From Yersinia enterocolitica (lineage in GTDB: Bacteria; Pseudomonadota; Gammaproteobacteria; Enterobacterales; Enterobacteriaceae): a DNA stretch of 64,000 bases. This document shows positions 58,639 to 64,000 of the stretch, piece by piece. The DNA lies in contig NBTC02000002.1 of the NCBI GenBank assembly GCA_002082245.2, positions 2,914,001 through 2,978,000 on the forward strand. Direction: 5' to 3'. The position numbers were made by a program, and so were the translations under genes. Each line of letters begins with the position of its first letter. The stretch's first letter is position 1. The notes under the pieces are model-generated. The model was given only the letters and a program-made list of their open reading frames with translations, did not search any database and had not been told where the DNA came from.

Positions 58639-60290
58639 AGACTCGCCATTGGTCCGTACTTTCCTTACTGACTCTGCCTGCGCTGTCACAGGCAGAAGCA
58701 ATTACCGGCGAAGTTCATCGCCAGCCGCTCAATATCCAAGCGATCATTATGTTCGTACTGTTTGTTGGCGCGACATTATATATTACCTACTGGGCATCAA
58801 AGCGCACCCGTTCCCGGGGTGATTATTATACCGCTGGCGGGCGCATAACCGGTTTCCAAAATGGTTTGGCCATTGCTGGGGACTTTATGTCTGCGGCATC
58901 ATTTCTGGGTATTTCCGCGCTGGTTTATACCTCTGGCTATGATGGCTTGATTTACTCCATCGGCTTTCTAATCGGCTGGCCAATCATTCTGTTTTTAATT
59001 GCCGAGCGGCTGCGTAATCTGGGTCGCTATACTTTTGCTGATGTGGCTTCTTATCGCTTGAAACAAAGGCCGATAAGAACATTATCTGCCTGTGGTTCGT
59101 TAGTGGTGGTCGCTTTATATCTGATAGCTCAAATGGTCGGTGCCGGTAAGCTGATAGAGTTGTTGTTTGGCTTGAACTACCATGTAGCTGTCGTGTTGGT
59201 GGGCATCCTGATGGTACTGTACGTCTTGTTTGGCGGCATGTTAGCCACAACGTGGGTACAGATTATCAAAGCGGTGTTACTGCTGGCGGGTGCTTCGTTT
59301 ATGGCCATTATGGTTATGAAGTCGGTTAACTTTAACTTCAATACCTTATTCAGTGAGGCCATTAAAGTTCACCCTAAAGGCTTGGCGATCATGAGCCCTG
59401 GAGGGCTAGTCTCTGACCCAATATCAGCATTGTCGCTCGGCTTGGCATTAATGTTTGGTACCGCAGGCTTACCACACATTCTAATGCGTTTCTTTACGGT
59501 AAGTGATGCCAAAGAAGCCCGCAAGAGCGTGTTCTATGCCACTGGCTTTATCGGTTACTTCTACATATTGACCTTTATTATTGGTTTTGGCGCAATCCTG
59601 TTGGTCGGCCCGAATCCAGCCTTTAAGGATGCGGCGGGGGCACTGCTTGGCGGTAATAATATGGCAGCAGTGCATCTGGCTGATGCCGTGGGGGGTAGCT
59701 TCTTCTTAGGCTTTATCTCGGCAGTTGCTTTCGCAACTATTTTGGCGGTGGTTGCCGGTCTGACATTAGCGGGGGCATCTGCTGTTTCTCATGACCTTTA
59801 CGCCAGTGTCATCAAGAAGGGTAAAGCAAATGAACGCGATGAACTGAGAGTTTCTAAAATCACAGTCGTTATTTTAGGGTTTGTGGCAATCGGCTTGGGG
59901 ATTTTGTTTGAGAAGCAAAACATTGCTTTCATGGTAGGTTTGGCATTCTCCATTGCCGCCAGTTGTAACTTCCCAATCATCTTCATTTCAATGTATTGGG
60001 ATAAACTGACCACGCGTGGTGCAATGATTGGTGGCTGGTTGGGGTTACTGACTGCGGTGCTCCTGATGATTTTAGGCCCAACTATCTGGGTAACCATTCT
60101 AGGGCACGCAAAACCAATTTATCCATATGAATACCCAGCATTATTCTCAATGATAGTGGCATTTGTCGGGATATGGTTCTTCTCCGTCACCGATAATTCA
60201 GAAGAAGGTAAGCAAGAACGTCTGCGCTTCAAAGCACAGTTTGTCCGTTCACAAACGGGGTTGGGTGCCTCTCAAAGTAGCTCTCACTGA
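58635..60290 (+). CDS. actP: Cation/acetate symporter ActP
   Basis: Sodium/solute symporter (SSS) family permease for acetate and glycolate, 551 residues (E. coli ActP 549). An N-terminal signal-like segment ([14 protein letters not shown]) precedes about 13 membrane helices. Family motifs include [20 protein letters not shown] and [20 protein letters not shown]. Last gene of the acetate operon, followed by a strong terminator. Confidence 0.96.
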   Translation: MKTRHWSVLSLLTLPALSQAEAITGEVHRQPLNIQAIIMFVLFVGATLYITYWASKRTRSRGDYYTAGGRITGFQNGLAIAGDFMSAASFLGISALVYTSGYDGLIYSIGFLIGWPIILFLIAERLRNLGRYTFADVASYRLKQRPIRTLSACGSLVVVALYLIAQMVGAGKLIELLFGLNYHVAVVLVGILMVLYVLFGGMLATTWVQIIKAVLLLAGASFMAIMVMKSVNFNFNTLFSEAIKVHPKGLAIMSPGGLVSDPISALSLGLALMFGTAGLPHILMRFFTVSDAKEARKSVFYATGFIGYFYILTFIIGFGAILLVGPNPAFKDAAGALLGGNNMAAVHLADAVGGSFFLGFISAVAFATILAVVAGLTLAGASAVSHDLYASVIKKGKANERDELRVSKITVVILGFVAIGLGILFEKQNIAFMVGLAFSIAASCNFPIIFISMYWDKLTTRGAMIGGWLGLLTAVLLMILGPTIWVTILGHAKPIYPYEYPALFSMIVAFVGIWFFSVTDNSEEGKQERLRFKAQFVRSQTGLGASQSSSH

Positions 60291-60305
60291 TCGTATTCGG
60301 CGGAT

Positions 60306-60329
60306 AAAAGGCCCCTCGGGGCCTTTTTT
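60306..60329. terminator. Bidirectional terminator after actP
   Basis: A GC-rich hairpin GGCCC-CTCG-GGGCC flanked by AAAA on the left and TTTTTT on the right lies between convergent actP and the hydrolase gene. It is a canonical terminator for actP and likely also works for the minus-strand gene. Confidence 0.9.
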
Positions 60330-61488
60330 ATGGCTTCAACCAGCGGTCTAACCAAGGGAAAACCACATCTTGTTGCTCTTGGTAAAATACGTGCCCCAAC
60401 GCAGGCCAGCTACGAGTGACCAAGCGTGATTCCGCATTTTGTGACCGCCAGATTGCATGCACTTTACTGTAAGCCTGCTCGACCGCATCCGATGGGAACA
60501 ATTTATCTTTCCCGCCGTTAAAAAGAAGCATCGGTTTTGGTGCTGCTAAGCTGGCAATATCAGGGAAATCCAACTTATTGGCAATACCAGGGTGGAGCAT
60601 GTAAAAAGCGGATTGCCCACGAAGTACATTATTACCTGGGGTCATCAAACCTTGATAGTTACCAAACCAAGAGATAGCCGCAGTGGCCGCGACCTTATCC
60701 GATAATGCAGCTAACTGCCAGGCACGATACGCTCCCATAGAAAATCCAAGAGCACCAATACGTTGGCGGTCAACTGATGGAAGTGTCGCCAGAAAATCAA
60801 CCGTTCGTATATCTTCATAAGCCATCGTGCCCGCTAATGAACGGCCAAGATTAAAGAAGTTACTAGCTAAAGCCTGCTGTTGCTCATAGCTGATAGGGCC
60901 TCTATCACCCCAGCCAATAGCATCAATAGAAAGCACAACATAACCGCGTTTTGCCAACTCATCGCCGATGAATTTACCGCTAAAGAATTTATCCGACCAA
61001 GCCTGCGCTGAGGCAAGCTGCGCGCTATCGCCCCAAGGCCGGATCATTTTCTCTTTGCCAATATCAAATTTAGACCCATGGTCATGCAAAAGAACAATCG
61101 CCGGATGAGGGCCTTTGCTTTTCGGTGTTAATAGCAAGCCCTGGACACGGCTTTCATCTGTGATGTTTAATGCTATTTTTTCAGCAATATAGCGGCCACG
61201 GTCCTGCTGATCTATTTTCTCTGCTGAAAATGCAATTGTTGAGTCAGGGGTGAGCAATGCTTGTCGGAAGATCTTTCTGGTGTCACTCTTCCACTGTGAA
61301 AAGTCAGTGTATCTCCCTGCCAGCCATGAACTTTGATAAGTCATCTGTTTTTTTAGCTGTGGATAAAATACTGGCAGACTATTTTCAGTAATAGCTTCTT
61401 TTTGATACGTCACAGGACTGGCCTGTGCTGTTGCGGCAGTAAGTATCGCTGACAGGGCGAGCGAACAGACAAATAGACCGGCATTCAT
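60328..61488 (-). CDS. Secreted alpha/beta hydrolase (dienelactone-hydrolase/acetyl-xylan-esterase-like)
   Basis: A 386-residue exported hydrolase. The signal peptide (LFVCSLALSAILTAATAQAS) should be cleaved after residue 23 or so. The catalytic serine lies in GFSMG (GALGFSMGAYRAW), a candidate acid in LLFNGGKDKLFPSDAVEQAY, and the histidine in ALGHVFYQEQ near the C-terminus. VLLHDHGSKFD provides the oxyanion region. The substrate is unknown; the large insertion before the nucleophile (VLSIDAIGWGDRGP) is as in cephalosporin-C/acetylxylan esterase relatives. Monocistronic. Confidence 0.85.
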   Translation of the reverse strand: MNAGLFVCSLALSAILTAATAQASPVTYQKEAITENSLPVFYPQLKKQMTYQSSWLAGRYTDFSQWKSDTRKIFRQALLTPDSTIAFSAEKIDQQDRGRYIAEKIALNITDESRVQGLLLTPKSKGPHPAIVLLHDHGSKFDIGKEKMIRPWGDSAQLASAQAWSDKFFSGKFIGDELAKRGYVVLSIDAIGWGDRGPISYEQQQALASNFFNLGRSLAGTMAYEDIRTVDFLATLPSVDRQRIGALGFSMGAYRAWQLAALSDKVAATAAISWFGNYQGLMTPGNNVLRGQSAFYMLHPGIANKLDFPDIASLAAPKPMLLFNGGKDKLFPSDAVEQAYSKVHAIWRSQNAESRLVTRSWPALGHVFYQEQQDVVFPWLDRWLKP

Positions 61489-61656
61489 TCAAACCTCACA
61501 ATCAAAACATCGTTTCAATTTTTGATTGAATGATTTTAAGGTAAAAAAGGTTATTTTCTGTGGTGGGGGTTATAAAAATGACAGAAAGCAAAAAGAAAAA
61601 GTTATTCAATGTTCAAACTGCATATCATGCTCGAATCGAACCTGCACAACAGACAA

Positions 61657-61690
61657 ACAAAAAAGGCCACCCGTTAGGGTAGCCTCTTTT
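61657..61690 (-). terminator. Terminator of the rRNA operon
   Basis: On the minus strand, AGGCTACCC/GGGTGGCCT forms a 9-bp stem with one mismatch, flanked by AAAAG before and TTTTTTGTTTG after. It lies about ten bases downstream of the 5S rRNA 3' end. Confidence 0.88.
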
Positions 61691-61699
61691 GCTTATTTG

Positions 61700-61819
61700 A
61701 TGCCTGGCAGTGTCCTACTCTCGCATGGGGAGACCCCACACTACCATCGGCGCTACGGCGTTTCACTTCTGAGTTCGGCATGGGATCAGGTGGGACCACC
61801 GCGCTATGGCCGCCAGGCA
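61700..61819 (-). rRNA. rrf: 5S ribosomal RNA
   Basis: On the minus strand the 120-base gene begins TGCCTGGCGGCCATAGCGCG and ends GGACACTGCCAGGCAT, pairing its ends as 5S rRNA does. The internal CCGAACTCAGAAGTGAAACG is the conserved loop B/C region. It follows the 23S gene by 111 bases. No tRNA is present between or after. Confidence 0.97.
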
Positions 61820-61930
61820 AATTCTGTCTAAACTAACCCGCTATGTAATCCTACACACAGCCAGCCAGCCCAATCTCGGAACTTCGCTGAAAATTTCTAT
61901 CTCTCAAATCTAAAACACCTTTGGTGTTGT

Positions 61931-64000
<2,070 letters not shown>

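Noticed and set aside
61625..61650. T-loop-like sequence (GGTTCGATTC on the minus strand) after 5S rRNA, suggesting a tRNA
   Set aside because: The flanking bases do not form a T-stem and no acceptor, D or anticodon arms could be drawn.

Overview
The window looks like a chromosomal segment of a Yersinia species (Enterobacterales). The main grounds are a hemin-uptake locus in Yersinia order (hemP-hmuRSTUV), a ferrioxamine receptor of 710 residues that I recognise as Yersinia FoxA, an acs-yjcH-actP operon beside gltP, and an SPI-2-type chromosomal type III secretion system (T3SS) beside gltP/acs, where I remember the second T3SS of Y. pestis/Y. pseudotuberculosis lying. From memory, HmuR and HmuV differ visibly from the Y. 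pestis proteins, so I do not assign a species.

Layout. 0-4.7 kb: a methyl-accepting chemotaxis protein, a convergent GGDEF/EAL phosphodiesterase, a 20-codon ORF with a strong ribosome binding site, and a truncated AraC-family gene. 4.7-10.7 kb (minus strand): tdcBCDE, anaerobic threonine/serine uptake and breakdown to propionate via 2-ketobutyrate, with no adjacent tdcA activator. 10.9-13.2 kb (minus): an ABC-F ATPase preceded by a 27-codon leader ORF and mutually exclusive RNA hairpins, overlapping the remains of a frameshifted small gene. 13.2-19.5 kb (plus): Fur-box-preceded hemP-hmuRSTUV. 19.7-28.1 kb: a MocR/GntR-aminotransferase regulator, a DUF1127 small protein, foxA with a Fur box, an MscS-family channel and the yedEF selenium/sulfur pair.

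28.3-53.9 kb: a complete SPI-2-type T3SS. The minus strand reads ssaB-C-D-E, sseA-B, sscA, sseC-D-E, sscB, sseF, an araC-type regulator, ssaG-H-I-J, a STM1410/SctK-like gene, then ssaK-L-M-V-N-O-P-Q-R-S-T-U. A hybrid sensor kinase and response regulator (ssrA/ssrB-like) are divergent on the plus strand. Gene order follows Salmonella SPI-2 almost gene for gene, except that an AraC regulator sits where sseG would be. The translocator gene sseD is interrupted by one in-frame TAA, leaving two pieces that rejoin into a normal-length product.

54-64 kb: gltP (minus), a long AT-rich gap, acs-yjcH-actP (plus) for acetate assimilation, a secreted alpha/beta hydrolase (minus), then the 3' end of an rRNA operon on the minus strand (complete 5S, 3' two thirds of 23S) with its terminator.

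No CRISPR array, insertion sequence, integrase or tRNA gene was seen. Comparisons with named homologues are from memory of those sequences, not from searches.
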